Shown: positions 24,907 to 33,739 of the stretch, piece by piece
How positions within the stretch are numbered: position 1 is the first letter of the stretch
Layout of the letters: each line of letters starts with the position of its first letter
Assembly (NCBI GenBank): GCA_015062545.1
Contig: SUUL01000006.1
Span: 1 to 59,485 of the forward strand
Source: Alphaproteobacteria bacterium
GTDB taxonomy: Bacteria; Pseudomonadota; Alphaproteobacteria; Rs-D84
Length of the DNA stretch: 59,485 nucleotides
Direction of reading: 5' to 3'
Program-made: the position numbers and the translations under genes
Notes under the pieces: model-generated
What the model saw: the letters and a program-made list of their open reading frames with translations, nothing else
What the model was told of the DNA's origin: nothing
The model's database searches: none

Positions 24907-25323
24907 ATGTACACACAACCATACATATACCATCGTGATGCTGGGCGTGTTCCATTCAAGGGGACTTTTATTTCTGTTACCCAGGCTGCACAACTGGTAA
25001 AAAGCATTGCAACAACACCAATGCCCGCAAATTCCTGCTTGGGAAAAATCACGTGTTCTCTTGATACTGGCGCATATGTATCTCGCGGTGAAGCACCCAA
25101 ATCAGAATACGATTTTCGCATTATCCCCGACTACAACATGCCAATAACTTTCAAATGTCTATGTGGCAAAGACAGAAAAACTGCCAGCACATTATCCGAG
25201 GCAGAAAAATTAAACACATGCATGACCTGTCTGGCTGGTGGTCTGTGTACAGACTGGTATGTGCGCAACACAATCGGTCGTATTCTGTTTCCGCTATTTT
25301 ACGCAAATAAAAAACAAAAATAA
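24907..25323 (+). CDS. Small Cys-containing protein between gatC and gatA
   Basis: 138 aa, starting 4 nt after the gatC stop. Not recognised. The C-terminal half has cysteines in pairs (KCLCGKD, NTCMTCLAGGLC) that could bind metal, and it ends in a basic FYANKKQK tail. No signal peptide or membrane helix. It is a paralogue of the next, frameshifted gene: both share a KSI/KNI...SC...K(I/V) stretch, a (D/Y)-(F/R)-...-DY segment, a CMTC/CDSNKC cysteine site, and a DxxVR-(N/D)-x-I...F-A-N-K-x-x-K-Q-K ending. Its position within gatCAB suggests a locally duplicated accessory gene. Confidence 0.72.
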   Translation: MYTQPYIYHRDAGRVPFKGTFISVTQAAQLVKSIATTPMPANSCLGKITCSLDTGAYVSRGEAPKSEYDFRIIPDYNMPITFKCLCGKDRKTASTLSEAEKLNTCMTCLAGGLCTDWYVRNTIGRILFPLFYANKKQK

Positions 25324-25336
25324 ACGAAGGTAACCC

Positions 25337-25743
25337 ATGGCTAAAAATCAAACAGATTTATTCACAGTAAACCTAATAAGATACACATTACCGCTCAACA
25401 CAAAACTCTTTTGTGGAAAACTTACAAAAGAAGAAGTTTGTGAATTTATGAAAAATATAACAAGCTTGAAAATTCCTGTTGATTCATGTGTATATAAAGT
25501 TTCTGTGGATGCCAACAGAAAATACAGGTTCATGCCCATTTGGATTATGAAGGCAGCGGCATGTTCAGAAACAACAGTTCAGATGCCACAATGGACATTT
25601 CATTGTCCATGATGAAAAACGATCGCAAATGCGATTCAAACAAGTGTTTAGACAACATCAAGTCTGGTCGCTGTATTGACCCATTCGTTCGCGATAATAT
25701 CGCAGCAAAATTTTTTGCTAACAAATACACAAAACAAAAGTAA
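25337..25743 (+). pseudogene. Frameshifted paralogue of the preceding Cys-containing gene
   Basis: Two overlapping frames together match the upstream 138-aa protein. The first frame (25337-25612) covers the N-terminal half up to YRFMPI; the second (from about 25540 to 25743, beginning at a TTG) covers DYEGSGMF onwards to the shared basic ending FFANKYTKQK. One missing T in the TTT at 25539-25541 would restore a single frame. This is either a pseudogene, a sequencing or assembly error, or a -1 shift site (no slippery heptamer is obvious). Ribosome site GAAGGTAACCC before the ATG. gatA starts 12 nt further on. Confidence 0.65.
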
Positions 25744-25755
25744 AAGAAGTGAAAG

Positions 25756-27222
25756 ATGATTGATTTAACATTAACCGAAGCATTACATAAATTAAACAGC
25801 GGCAAGATTTCCGCGGTTGAATTAACACGCGCCTATCTGGACAGAATTGAACGGTTTGGTGGCGATTTGAATTGCTATATCACAACAACCCCAGAACGTG
25901 CCTTGGCGGATGCGGCCGCATCAGATGCCAGACGCGCAGCGGGCGATGCTAAATTCTTGGACGGCGCGCCAATCGCGATGAAGGATTTATTTGCAACACG
26001 TGGCATTCGCACAACTGCTGCATCACGTATGTTGGAAAACTTTATTCCAGAGTATGAATCAACCGTCTCACAAAAATTTATTGATGCGGGCACTGTTTTA
26101 CTTGGCAAGGCCAATCTGGACGAATTTGCAATGGGCACGTTCAGCAAGACCAGTTACTTTGGCGCACCAATAAATCCATGGCAAATGGAAAAACGTTTAA
26201 CAGCCGGTGGCTCATCTGGCGGTTCTACATCTGCTGTGGCAGGCGGTTTGGCGATTGCAGCAACCGGAACAGACACGGGCGGTTCGATTCGTTTCCCTGC
26301 GGCAATTACAGGATTGGTCGGAATGAAACCAACATACGGTCTGTGTTCACGTTGGGGTTGTGTCGCATTCGCATCATCCTTGGACACACCGGGCCCTATT
26401 GCGCGCACAGTTGATGATACCGCATTAATGTTGTCTGCGATGGCAGGACACGATCCAAAAGACTCTACCAGTGCCACACAAGGTTTCACTTGCAATGCGC
26501 CACTGGAACCAATTCTGGGCAATGGCAAAAAATTACGCGTTGGTATTATCCGTGAATTGGGCGATGTGAAAATTTCAAACGACATGAAAACACTATTTGA
26601 AAAACGTATTGCAGATTTAAAATCCATGGGTGCAGAAATTGTTGAAATTTCTATACCCAATATATTGGATGCACTGGCGGCATATTATATAATCGCCCCA
26701 GCCGAAGCATCATCAAACCTGGCACGTTATGATGGTATGCGTTATGGTCTGCGCGTAGAAGGTGCCGATATTTATGACACATTCAAAAAATCACGCGCCG
26801 CCGGTTTTGGTGACGAAGTAAAACGCCGTATGATTATCGGCACCGCAGTATTAAGCAGCGAATCGTACGATGTATATTTCATGCAAGCCGCACGTGTTCG
26901 CCGCATGATTGCAGACAGTTTTAATACAGCATTTGAACAATGCGACTTAATTGTATGTCCATCAAGCGCAGGCACCGCCATGCCATTGAATACAGGTTTA
27001 TCACCATTGGAATTCTATGCACTGGATTTATTCACGGTTGCAATGAATCTGGCGGGCATACCTGCATGCAGCGTTCCATGCGGTTTGGCACAAAACGGTC
27101 TGCCACTGGGGATGCAGGTGGTTGGTGCGCGTTTTGACGATATGCGTGTTTTACAACTGGCCAAACACATTGAAACCGCAGCGAACATAGACAACCGCCC
27201 AACAAAAATTATGGGGAAATAA
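25756..27222 (+). CDS. gatA: Glutamyl/aspartyl-tRNA amidotransferase subunit A
   Basis: 488 aa. Amidase-signature subunit that hydrolyses glutamine and channels ammonia to GatB. The catalytic Lys is in GAPIAMKDLFAT (about 73-84) and the cis-Ser/nucleophile Ser in GGSSGGSTSAVAGG; TGTDTGGSIRFPA and the MKPTYGLCSRWG segment are intact. Length is normal. Starts after two small unknown genes that separate it from gatC. gatB follows past a minus-strand tRNA gene. Confidence 0.97.
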   Translation: MIDLTLTEALHKLNSGKISAVELTRAYLDRIERFGGDLNCYITTTPERALADAAASDARRAAGDAKFLDGAPIAMKDLFATRGIRTTAASRMLENFIPEYESTVSQKFIDAGTVLLGKANLDEFAMGTFSKTSYFGAPINPWQMEKRLTAGGSSGGSTSAVAGGLAIAATGTDTGGSIRFPAAITGLVGMKPTYGLCSRWGCVAFASSLDTPGPIARTVDDTALMLSAMAGHDPKDSTSATQGFTCNAPLEPILGNGKKLRVGIIRELGDVKISNDMKTLFEKRIADLKSMGAEIVEISIPNILDALAAYYIIAPAEASSNLARYDGMRYGLRVEGADIYDTFKKSRAAGFGDEVKRRMIIGTAVLSSESYDVYFMQAARVRRMIADSFNTAFEQCDLIVCPSSAGTAMPLNTGLSPLEFYALDLFTVAMNLAGIPACSVPCGLAQNGLPLGMQVVGARFDDMRVLQLAKHIETAANIDNRPTKIMGK

Positions 27223-27253
27223 AAATGAATAACCGCGACATCTCCTTGGACAA

Positions 27254-27277
27254 CAAAAAAACGACCGCAATGGTCGC
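27254..27277 (-). terminator. Terminator after tRNA-Phe
   Basis: On the minus strand GCGACC / GGTCG with an ATTGC loop is followed by TTTTTTT, 12 nt downstream of the tRNA 3' end. Confidence 0.85.
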
Positions 27278-27288
27278 AAGAAAGGAGA

Positions 27289-27364
27289 TGGTGGCTAGGG
27301 ACGGAATCGAACCGCCGACACAGGGATTTTCAGTCCCTTGCTCTACCAACTGAGCTACCTAGCC
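27289..27364 (-). tRNA. tRNA-Phe (GAA)
   Basis: A 76-nt cloverleaf on the minus strand. The acceptor stem GGCTAGG pairs with CCTAGCC, with discriminator A and an encoded CCA. The D arm is GCTCAGTTGGTAGAGC; the anticodon stem GGGAC/... encloses the loop CTGAAAA with anticodon GAA; the T loop is GGTTCGATTCC. It lies between gatA and gatB on the opposite strand, so it interrupts the gatCAB operon. Confidence 0.97.
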
Positions 27365-27377
27365 AACTGCGGAACGA

Positions 27378-27406
27378 ATATTAAGATACAAAAAACAAAA
27401 AAGCAA
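27378..27406 (-). promoter_or_regulatory. Promoter of tRNA-Phe
   Basis: On the minus strand TTGCTT and TAATAT are separated by 17 nt, ending 13 nt before the tRNA 5' end. Confidence 0.6.
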
Positions 27407-27420
27407 GGGAAAAAGACAAA

Positions 27421-28941
27421 ATGTTTACAATAAAAGGCAAAACAGGCGATTGGGAACTGGTAATTGGACTGGAAACCCATATCGAGGTACTGTCTGAATC
27501 GAAATTATTCAGCGGCGCATCTGCTGACTATAATCCGACCGTTTCACCCAACACCCAGGTATCAATGGTTGACGTTGCGATGCCTGGAATGTTGCCGGTA
27601 TTAAACGAACACTGTGTTGAACAGGCAATTAAATTTGGGCTGGGCATAAATGCAGAAATATCCAAGGTCAGTCGTTTTGCCCGTAAACAATACTTCTACC
27701 CTGACCTGCCCCAAGGCTATCAGATTTCACAACCCGCAGACGAACCACCGGTTGTTGGTCGTGGATGGGTTGAAATTATTGGCGATGATGGCAATCCAAA
27801 GAAAATATTTATTGAACGCGCACACCTGGAACAAGATGCCGGCAAATTAAAACATGATGTACATCCGACCAAATCCTTTGCAGACTATAACCGCACAGGT
27901 GTTGCCTTATTAGAAATCGTTACATTCCTGGACACAAAAAACCCGGAAAACAATTCTTATATTTCATCCCCAGACGAAGCAGAACGCTATCTGCGCGAAA
28001 TTCGTGAAATTGCACGTGCTTTGGGCGTATCCAAGGCAAACATGGAAGAAGGCTCTATGCGTGCTGATGTAAATGTATCTGTTCGCCGCGTTGGCGAAAC
28101 AACATTCCGCACACGTACAGAAACCAAAAACATGGTATCATTCAAATTTATTAAAACCGCCATTGAATACGAAGCACGCCGTCAAATAGAAATCTATGAA
28201 AACGGTGGCACCGTCACCCAAGATACAATGCGTTTCAACCAAGGCGAAGGAACAACATCTGTAATGCGCAGCAAAGAAGACGCATTGGATTATCGTTATT
28301 TTCCAGACCCTGATTTATTACCTGTGGAAATTTCCGCCGAAACCATTGAACGCATCCGTTCAACCATGCCGGAATTACCATCCGCAACCCGCGCGCGCTA
28401 TACGGCGGAATTTGGGCTGTCTGAATATGACACGGCGCGCTTAACCGAAACCACAGATATATCACACTGGTTTGATACTGCGGTAAATGGCGACAAAAAA
28501 CGTGCCAAGGGCATCGCAAATTGGATGATTTCTGAACTGTTTGCACACCCAGAAAACTGGGATGTAAAAAATGAAAAATCTGGCATTGTGGACAGCATGC
28601 GTATCATCACACCATCTGATTTATCAGAACTGGTTGATATGATTTCTGAAAACACAATTAACGGCAAACAGGCCAAAGAAATCTTTATCAAAATGTTGGA
28701 TGGGGAAATTGGCACACCACGTGAAATTGCCGACAAACATGGCATGAAACAAATGACAGACACAGGCGCAATCGAATCGATTATTGACGAAGTAATTGCT
28801 GCAAACCCCGCCCAGGTTGAACAATATAAATCTGGCAAGGTTGGACTGTTGGGCTTCTTTGTTGGTAATGTTATGAAGAAAACTGCTGGCACTGCAAATC
28901 CGGCCGTTGTAAACGAAATCTTGCGTAAAAAATTATCATAA
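27421..28941 (+). CDS. gatB: Glutamyl/aspartyl-tRNA amidotransferase subunit B
   Basis: 506 aa. Kinase-like subunit that phosphorylates the misacylated Glu or Asp on tRNA and transfers ammonia to it. Conserved parts: VIGLETHIEVLSESKLFS, the RKQYFYPDLPQGYQISQ segment, HLEQDAGKL, DYNRTGVALLEIVT, and RSKEDALDYRYFPDPDLLP. A C-terminal YqeY-like tail domain follows (from about 360 to the end). Full length. Together with gltX at 51.6 kb and no glutaminyl-tRNA synthetase in view, this supports an indirect Gln-tRNA (and perhaps Asn-tRNA) pathway. Confidence 0.97.
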   Translation: MFTIKGKTGDWELVIGLETHIEVLSESKLFSGASADYNPTVSPNTQVSMVDVAMPGMLPVLNEHCVEQAIKFGLGINAEISKVSRFARKQYFYPDLPQGYQISQPADEPPVVGRGWVEIIGDDGNPKKIFIERAHLEQDAGKLKHDVHPTKSFADYNRTGVALLEIVTFLDTKNPENNSYISSPDEAERYLREIREIARALGVSKANMEEGSMRADVNVSVRRVGETTFRTRTETKNMVSFKFIKTAIEYEARRQIEIYENGGTVTQDTMRFNQGEGTTSVMRSKEDALDYRYFPDPDLLPVEISAETIERIRSTMPELPSATRARYTAEFGLSEYDTARLTETTDISHWFDTAVNGDKKRAKGIANWMISELFAHPENWDVKNEKSGIVDSMRIITPSDLSELVDMISENTINGKQAKEIFIKMLDGEIGTPREIADKHGMKQMTDTGAIESIIDEVIAANPAQVEQYKSGKVGLLGFFVGNVMKKTAGTANPAVVNEILRKKLS

Positions 28942-28961
28942 AAAAACAAAAGGAATAAAAC

Positions 28962-29132
28962 ATGGTAAAAGTTATTGCTATTATCGAAGAAAACCCATTT
29001 ACCGGGGTAAAATACGGATTACAAGAGGTAAAAGAATCTGTAACAACAATTCAACATGCATCTGCTGCGTACAAAGCAAAAACCGCAAAAATTAAGAAAC
29101 ACAAACAACGCACACGCCAAAAGGTAAAATAA
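28962..29132 (+). CDS. Small basic protein downstream of gatB
   Basis: 56 aa, short but well supported: AAAGGAATAAAC ribosome site before the ATG, an acidic/hydrophobic N-terminal half (IAIIEENPFTGVKYG) and a very basic C-terminal tail rich in Lys/Arg/Gln. The stop codon is 1 nt before the next ATG. Not recognised; the basic tail suggests nucleic-acid or ribosome contact, which is inference. Confidence 0.6.
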   Translation: MVKVIAIIEENPFTGVKYGLQEVKESVTTIQHASAAYKAKTAKIKKHKQRTRQKVK

Positions 29133-29133
29133 T

Positions 29134-29352
29134 ATGGGACACTATGAAGACTTCCTAGAAAGTCTGTTGGACGATAATGTTATGCGTGATTTTAACAAGC
29201 TTGTTCGTGAAATGAAACACAGTGAATCACAATCAAAAATAACCCATCGCGATTGGAAACATAGGCAAGAGCATTGCAAACGCGCCCAACAAATAAGACA
29301 ACGCAATATCATGCGCAGTTTTCACAACATGCGTTCCCAGGTAAAATCATAA
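29134..29352 (+). CDS. Small basic helical protein before miaB
   Basis: 72 aa, with an acidic start (YEDFLESLLDD) followed by a strongly basic, His/Arg/Gln-rich helical remainder. Tightly coupled to the preceding gene and 12 nt ahead of miaB, so part of a gatB-miaB transcription unit. Not recognised. It shares the acidic-then-basic layout of its upstream neighbour without clear sequence similarity. Confidence 0.6.
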   Translation: MGHYEDFLESLLDDNVMRDFNKLVREMKHSESQSKITHRDWKHRQEHCKRAQQIRQRNIMRSFHNMRSQVKS

Positions 29353-29364
29353 ACGGAAAAACAA

Positions 29365-30663
29365 ATGAAAAAATTCTTTATCCAAACCTTTGGTTGTCAG
29401 ATGAATGTTTATGACGGATGGCGAATCGCTGCAATGCTGGAACACCGCGGAATGGTGCGTACAGAAGATGTTGCAGATGCCGACATCATCATATTGAACA
29501 CATGCGCTGTTCGCGCCAAGGCAACGGATAAAGTATTTTCTGCATTGGGGCGCATCAGACGTGCAAAAAAGCCAACTGCCCTATTTGGGATTGTTGGTTG
29601 TGTTGCACGCGAATCGGGTGCAGATGCATTTCGCAGAATCCCCGATTTGAACTTTGTACTGGGGCCACAATCTTATCATAAACTGCCCCAGATTCTGGAA
29701 AATCCAGATGCACGTCTATTAAACATTGACTTGGGTGGTTTGGAAAAATTTGATGAACTGCCACAAATGGAACGCGCGCCAACTGTGTCATATATTCCAA
29801 TCCAAGAAGGTTGCAATCATGTATGCACATATTGCATTGTTCCATACACACGTGGCCGTGAATTATCACGCAGTTTTGCTGACTGTATGCGTGACACAAT
29901 TCATGCTGCAAAAACGGGCGCGGTTGAAATATGTTTCTTGGGGCAAAATGTAAACGGCTATAAATACACCGATGAAAATGGTAAAACATATCGTCTTTCT
30001 GACCTGATACGCGAAACTGCAAAAATCCCAGAAATCATGCGCATACGCTTTACATCCAGTTATCCAACAGAAATGACAGATGACTTGATTGATATGTTTG
30101 CAAGCGAGCCAAAATTATTACCATTTTTGAACATGCCAATCCAAAGTGGCTCACAAAACGTATTAACTCGTATGAACAGACCATACACTTTGGAATTATA
30201 TTGCGACATTATTCGCAAATTGCGAATCGCCCGTCCAGATATTCAAATATCATCTGATTTTATTGTTGGGTTCCCAGGCGAAACAGACGAAGATTTTGAC
30301 CAAACGATGAAAATCGCAGAACAAATAAAATACATAAATTCTTATTCTTTCAAATATTCACCGCGGCCACATACTGCGGCGGCACTGATGCCTGATCAAA
30401 TTCCAGAGAATATCAAGGCCACGCGCCTGGCCAAGTTGGATTCATTACTGAACGAAATTCAACGTGAATTTAATCTGTCATGCGTTGATAAAACACTATC
30501 ATGCCTGCTAGACGGCCCCGACAAAACAGGCAAACATTTGATATACCGCACACCATACATGCAACAATGTATTGTCGAACATCGCGACAATGCGCCAGTA
30601 TTGACTAAAATACAAATTACAGCCGCCAACAAGGCATCACTGCGCGGAAAATTTATTGATTAA
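29365..30663 (+). CDS. miaB: tRNA-2-methylthio-N6-isopentenyladenosine synthase MiaB
   Basis: 432 aa radical-SAM methylthiotransferase that adds the 2-methylthio group to i6A37 of tRNAs reading UNN codons (tRNA-Phe, encoded nearby, is a usual substrate). The N-terminal UPF0004 domain has its three cluster cysteines (TFGCQMN, ILNTCAVR, IVGCVARE). The radical SAM motif is CNHVCTYC, followed by LGQNVNGYKY. A C-terminal TRAM domain closes it. Needs Fe-S clusters, supplied by the Suf proteins. It overlaps the convergent autotransporter gene by 4 nt. Confidence 0.96.
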   Translation: MKKFFIQTFGCQMNVYDGWRIAAMLEHRGMVRTEDVADADIIILNTCAVRAKATDKVFSALGRIRRAKKPTALFGIVGCVARESGADAFRRIPDLNFVLGPQSYHKLPQILENPDARLLNIDLGGLEKFDELPQMERAPTVSYIPIQEGCNHVCTYCIVPYTRGRELSRSFADCMRDTIHAAKTGAVEICFLGQNVNGYKYTDENGKTYRLSDLIRETAKIPEIMRIRFTSSYPTEMTDDLIDMFASEPKLLPFLNMPIQSGSQNVLTRMNRPYTLELYCDIIRKLRIARPDIQISSDFIVGFPGETDEDFDQTMKIAEQIKYINSYSFKYSPRPHTAAALMPDQIPENIKATRLAKLDSLLNEIQREFNLSCVDKTLSCLLDGPDKTGKHLIYRTPYMQQCIVEHRDNAPVLTKIQITAANKASLRGKFID

Positions 30664-32225
30664 AACCAGATTTTTGCAGCAACAGATATTTTATACGTTG
30701 TTATATCCATAACACGTGCCACACCAACTGTAATATCACCACCCAACGCATCTATATCTGCCCAGGCACCAATGCGCCCTTCGGCACTTAATCCACCGGA
30801 TGTATCAACCGCCAGATTTATATCATATTTATACACAATTCCAAAAATATCATAAGTGTACCCTGCCCTAAGCCCCGTACGAATATTTGCATCAAAATCA
30901 TCAATATTTTCTGTTTTATAAGATTCCGCCATAATTCCAACAAAGGGCATCAACACCAAATCTTTTTCTATATCAAAACCATACCCAATATTTATAACCC
31001 CATATCCAGATAAAGTACTTGGGTTAGCAAACTGAACACCACCATACAGCACATTCCCAACATCAAATTTTGTCTTCATTGCACCCACAGACATATCCAA
31101 CACAACATTATTTTCAAACGCGTACTTGGCATAAAGATTTGCACCGTACAATTTTGCATTAAATACATCTATATCATTATCATATTCCACATGCCCGACA
31201 CGCCCTGTAATTGATAAAGCAAACGAATCGTTATTTTCCATTGTTACACCAAAATCAGCACCATATCCCCAAAAATTACCACCTTTGATTCCCCACGGTC
31301 TGACATTAACACCTGTATTTGCATCATCATGTAAATGAACCATATCCAACGCATGAATCGCACGTGGAATTTCATGCAACACATTTGGATTAAAGCGAAC
31401 AGATTTCTGCATTATATTTATCAAATCTTCTGTGTTCTGGGCAGAATCCAAACTATCCAACAATTTGTCTGCGTTTTTATCATCACGCAATCCATTAATA
31501 AAATCCCCAGTATTTTCATAAACTTTGTTTTCCGCCTTTGTATCCACATTTGTACTATCAAACACCTTGTTATAATCTGTTTCCCGTTCCACATCCAAGT
31601 ACAAGTTACCACCACGAATATATGTGTCATACGTATGCATTGTTCCTGCATTATTTACCAAGACCCGCACAACCCCATCACCAAACACATTTTCAACAAT
31701 GACTTTATTATCAACCAAATCCACATTATCCATAACAAAAGATACCTCGCCTTGTATTTCCAACGGCACATATACTTTTGGCAGATTCTCATTGATAACG
31801 ATTTTTGAATTTTTAACCGTTAACTTTTTGGCACCACGCGCGGATAAATCCAGAACATCTGAAAAGTTCACATCTGTGACATTATCCAAGACAACAGAAT
31901 AAGCAACATTTACATCTATTGATTTTACTTCATCTGGATTTGAAACAACTTGAATAATTCTGGCACCATCTGACATATGGACATTTGCGTTAAATTTCCC
32001 AGAATTTCTGATATATACATCACAATCAGAACACACATACATATCTGTATTTATGGTTGCATAATTTTCGATAACAACCGACCTGGTTACATAAATATCG
32101 TCATTATCCAACATCGTATTATCAACAGAAAACACCGTATTCCCTGCAAGCAACATTGCATTTGCACTTGTTGTGAAACCGAACAAAATAAACAACAGTC
32201 TTTTCAAGATATATTCCTTGTGCAC
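30660..32225 (-). CDS. Autotransporter-like outer-membrane protein
   Basis: 521 aa. Signal peptide (about 1-23, ending SANA). A repetitive beta-rich passenger (about 25-215) has alternating Val/Asp/Asn strands, as in beta-helices, and two close cysteines (YVCSDCDVYI). A helical linker (about 225-290) precedes a ~230-residue C-terminal beta-barrel with GGNFWGYGADFGV, alternating aromatic strands and a terminal Phe (AAKIWF), the usual signal for barrel assembly. This is the layout of type V autotransporters, with a small passenger. Cargo function unknown. It has no gene neighbour on its strand for cotranscription. Confidence 0.82.
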   Translation of the reverse strand: MHKEYILKRLLFILFGFTTSANAMLLAGNTVFSVDNTMLDNDDIYVTRSVVIENYATINTDMYVCSDCDVYIRNSGKFNANVHMSDGARIIQVVSNPDEVKSIDVNVAYSVVLDNVTDVNFSDVLDLSARGAKKLTVKNSKIVINENLPKVYVPLEIQGEVSFVMDNVDLVDNKVIVENVFGDGVVRVLVNNAGTMHTYDTYIRGGNLYLDVERETDYNKVFDSTNVDTKAENKVYENTGDFINGLRDDKNADKLLDSLDSAQNTEDLINIMQKSVRFNPNVLHEIPRAIHALDMVHLHDDANTGVNVRPWGIKGGNFWGYGADFGVTMENNDSFALSITGRVGHVEYDNDIDVFNAKLYGANLYAKYAFENNVVLDMSVGAMKTKFDVGNVLYGGVQFANPSTLSGYGVINIGYGFDIEKDLVLMPFVGIMAESYKTENIDDFDANIRTGLRAGYTYDIFGIVYKYDINLAVDTSGGLSAEGRIGAWADIDALGGDITVGVARVMDITTYKISVAAKIWF

Positions 32226-32265
32226 ATCCTAGCACACAGGAAAATATTCTTAAAGCACAAACATA

Positions 32266-32293
32266 TAAAAATCCCCCACATATTTGGGGGATT
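32266..32293 (-). terminator. Terminator after the SodC-like lipoprotein
   Basis: AATCCCCCA / TGGGGGATT hairpin with T-run on the minus strand, 21 nt past the stop codon and 41 nt before the autotransporter start. Confidence 0.82.
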
Positions 32294-32314
32294 ATCATTT
32301 ATCAGACAACAATA

Positions 32315-32872
32315 TTATTTTTCCAATTTACCCCATCCGGCCTTATATCCGCCATCACGTTCCAGATATATATTTGCACCCTGTAATTGTGCTGCATTCA
32401 AGCCTTGAATCATATAAGTCTGATTCAAATGACGAGAAGTGCCAGTCTGCAACACAGGCAATTTAACATTCAGCGCACGTGAATTATTACAGCATTTTGC
32501 ATCGTTATAGCACATATCACATTGATATAATTTTACAGTATATGGCACACCTGGACGCAAATCTTTCAAATCAACAACCATTTTCAAGCCACTGTCTGTT
32601 TCTTTGAATTTGATATGTCCCATTTTTGATTCGCCACCATTACTGCTGTGTGTATACATTTTTGCATATAAATGATTTACATCTGCATCTTCGTATGTCT
32701 GATATACAACAATCGTATCCGATTCGATTACTTCAACCGGTTGCGCATAATGCTTTGCATGCACAGGTGCATGATGCTTTTTTGTTGGGCATCCACCCAC
32801 ACATCCAGACAACAATACAGCCACACCCAAAACAGATGCAACTGTGTACATTTTCTTTGTTAAGTTTTGCAT
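32315..32872 (-). CDS. Lipoprotein with a SodC-like domain lacking metal ligands
   Basis: 185 aa. Signal peptide with lipobox LLSGC; a His/Lys-rich linker follows. The middle resembles the Cu/Zn superoxide dismutase fold: GHIKFKETDSGLKMVVDLKDLRPGVPY parallels the SodC ETD-x-GL...L..L.PG stretch, and LNAAQLQGANIYLERDGG parallels its late segment. The Cu-binding HxH that should follow PG is replaced by TVKLY, and a cysteine cluster CDMCYNDAKCC sits where SodC has its metal and disulfide loop. It is therefore unlikely to be a dismutase. Start supported by AGGAGACC before the ATG. Confidence 0.68.
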   Translation of the reverse strand: MQNLTKKMYTVASVLGVAVLLSGCVGGCPTKKHHAPVHAKHYAQPVEVIESDTIVVYQTYEDADVNHLYAKMYTHSSNGGESKMGHIKFKETDSGLKMVVDLKDLRPGVPYTVKLYQCDMCYNDAKCCNNSRALNVKLPVLQTGTSRHLNQTYMIQGLNAAQLQGANIYLERDGGYKAGWGKLEK

Positions 32873-33062
32873 ACAAGGTCTCCTTTTGTTTCTTGTGGTT
32901 ACGCATATCAGTGTAATATATTTTTTATTACTTTTCCCCAGGTTTGATTCCCTAGGAATCCCCAGTTTTCATGCGTACAGCGCGTTTTGATTTGCATCCT
33001 ATTAACACACCACCACAATATATGATAACCTGAAAAAACACTAACCACAGGAGAGAGAAAAA

Positions 33063-33419
33063 ATGTATGAATTAATACAACACCTGATTGCGTTCAAATA
33101 CGCATGCAAAATAAATCATTGGTCCACAGACGAATATTCTAAACACTTGCTGTATGACAGATTAACCGCGGACCTAGACACATGGGTTGACAGTATTGCC
33201 GAAACATATTTTATGGCTGGCGACAATAAAAAGGTATTCAAAGAAAATATTTTGAATCCAAAATTTGTTAATCGCGATTTAATCAAGGCTTGCGAAACAA
33301 TTATTTCTCATCTGGAAGAATTACAAAATGACAACGAAACAAACGAAGGCCTAAATTCCCTGCTAAGCGGTATAGAAGAAGGTTTTTTGAATAAATTAGC
33401 ATTGGCCAAATTAGTATAA
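33063..33419 (+). CDS. Dps/ferritin-like small helical protein
   Basis: 118 aa, all-helical by composition. The N-terminal segment FKYACKINHWSTDEYSKHLLYDRLTADLDTWVDSIAE resembles the helix pair of Dps-like or DUF5856 ferritin-superfamily proteins (a His-Trp followed by a spaced His and Asp/Glu residues). A complete ferroxidase set cannot be confirmed, and the protein is shorter than Dps (about 150-170 aa). Ribosome site CAGGAGAGAG. Single gene with its own terminator. A phage or plasmid origin is possible because DUF5856 is common in phages; this is inference. Confidence 0.6.
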   Translation: MYELIQHLIAFKYACKINHWSTDEYSKHLLYDRLTADLDTWVDSIAETYFMAGDNKKVFKENILNPKFVNRDLIKACETIISHLEELQNDNETNEGLNSLLSGIEEGFLNKLALAKLV

Positions 33420-33420
33420 C

Positions 33421-33442
33421 AAAACCCGCAAATGCGGGTTTT
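33421..33442 (+). terminator. Terminator after the Dps-like gene
   Basis: Perfect AAAACCCGCA / TGCGGGTTTT stem with an AA loop. Confidence 0.85.
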
Positions 33443-33711
33443 ACTATTTCACAACATTAACCTTGGCCTTGGACAATTTATACCGCTCCAACACGTAACC
33501 ACGGCATTAACTTACAAATTCCGATTCGTTTTACAATACACACAACCAACTGTCCAACAACAAAGAAATCTTAAGATTTAACATATTTCTTTCCCCATAA
33601 AAAAAGTAACGCAATCCGCTGGACTTATGTGATATACACTGCACATCGTTTTATTATGTACTTTCTAAAAATACCAAGGCATTATAAATTTTTAATTTTT
33701 TTTGGGCACAA
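33443..33711. other. Gene-free spacer, nothing recognised
   Basis: About 270 nt between two terminators, with no credible ORF, RNA gene or repeat. It is AT-rich with scattered pyrimidine runs. Confidence 0.5.
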
Positions 33712-33739
33712 AAAAATCCCCCATTCGGGGGATTTTTTT
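33712..33739. terminator. Terminator after the outer-membrane protein
   Basis: AAATCCCCC / GGGGGATTT stem with an ATTC loop and A/T runs on both sides; abuts the OMP stop codon. Confidence 0.87.

Noticed and set aside
27225-27353. Short plus-strand frame after gatA running into tRNA-Phe
   Set aside because: Antisense translation of the tRNA (GIEPPTQGF artefact), no ribosome site of its own beyond chance.
33443-33711. Possible small RNA in the spacer after the Dps-like gene
   Set aside because: No promoter/terminator pair or stable fold specific to this stretch could be identified by eye.
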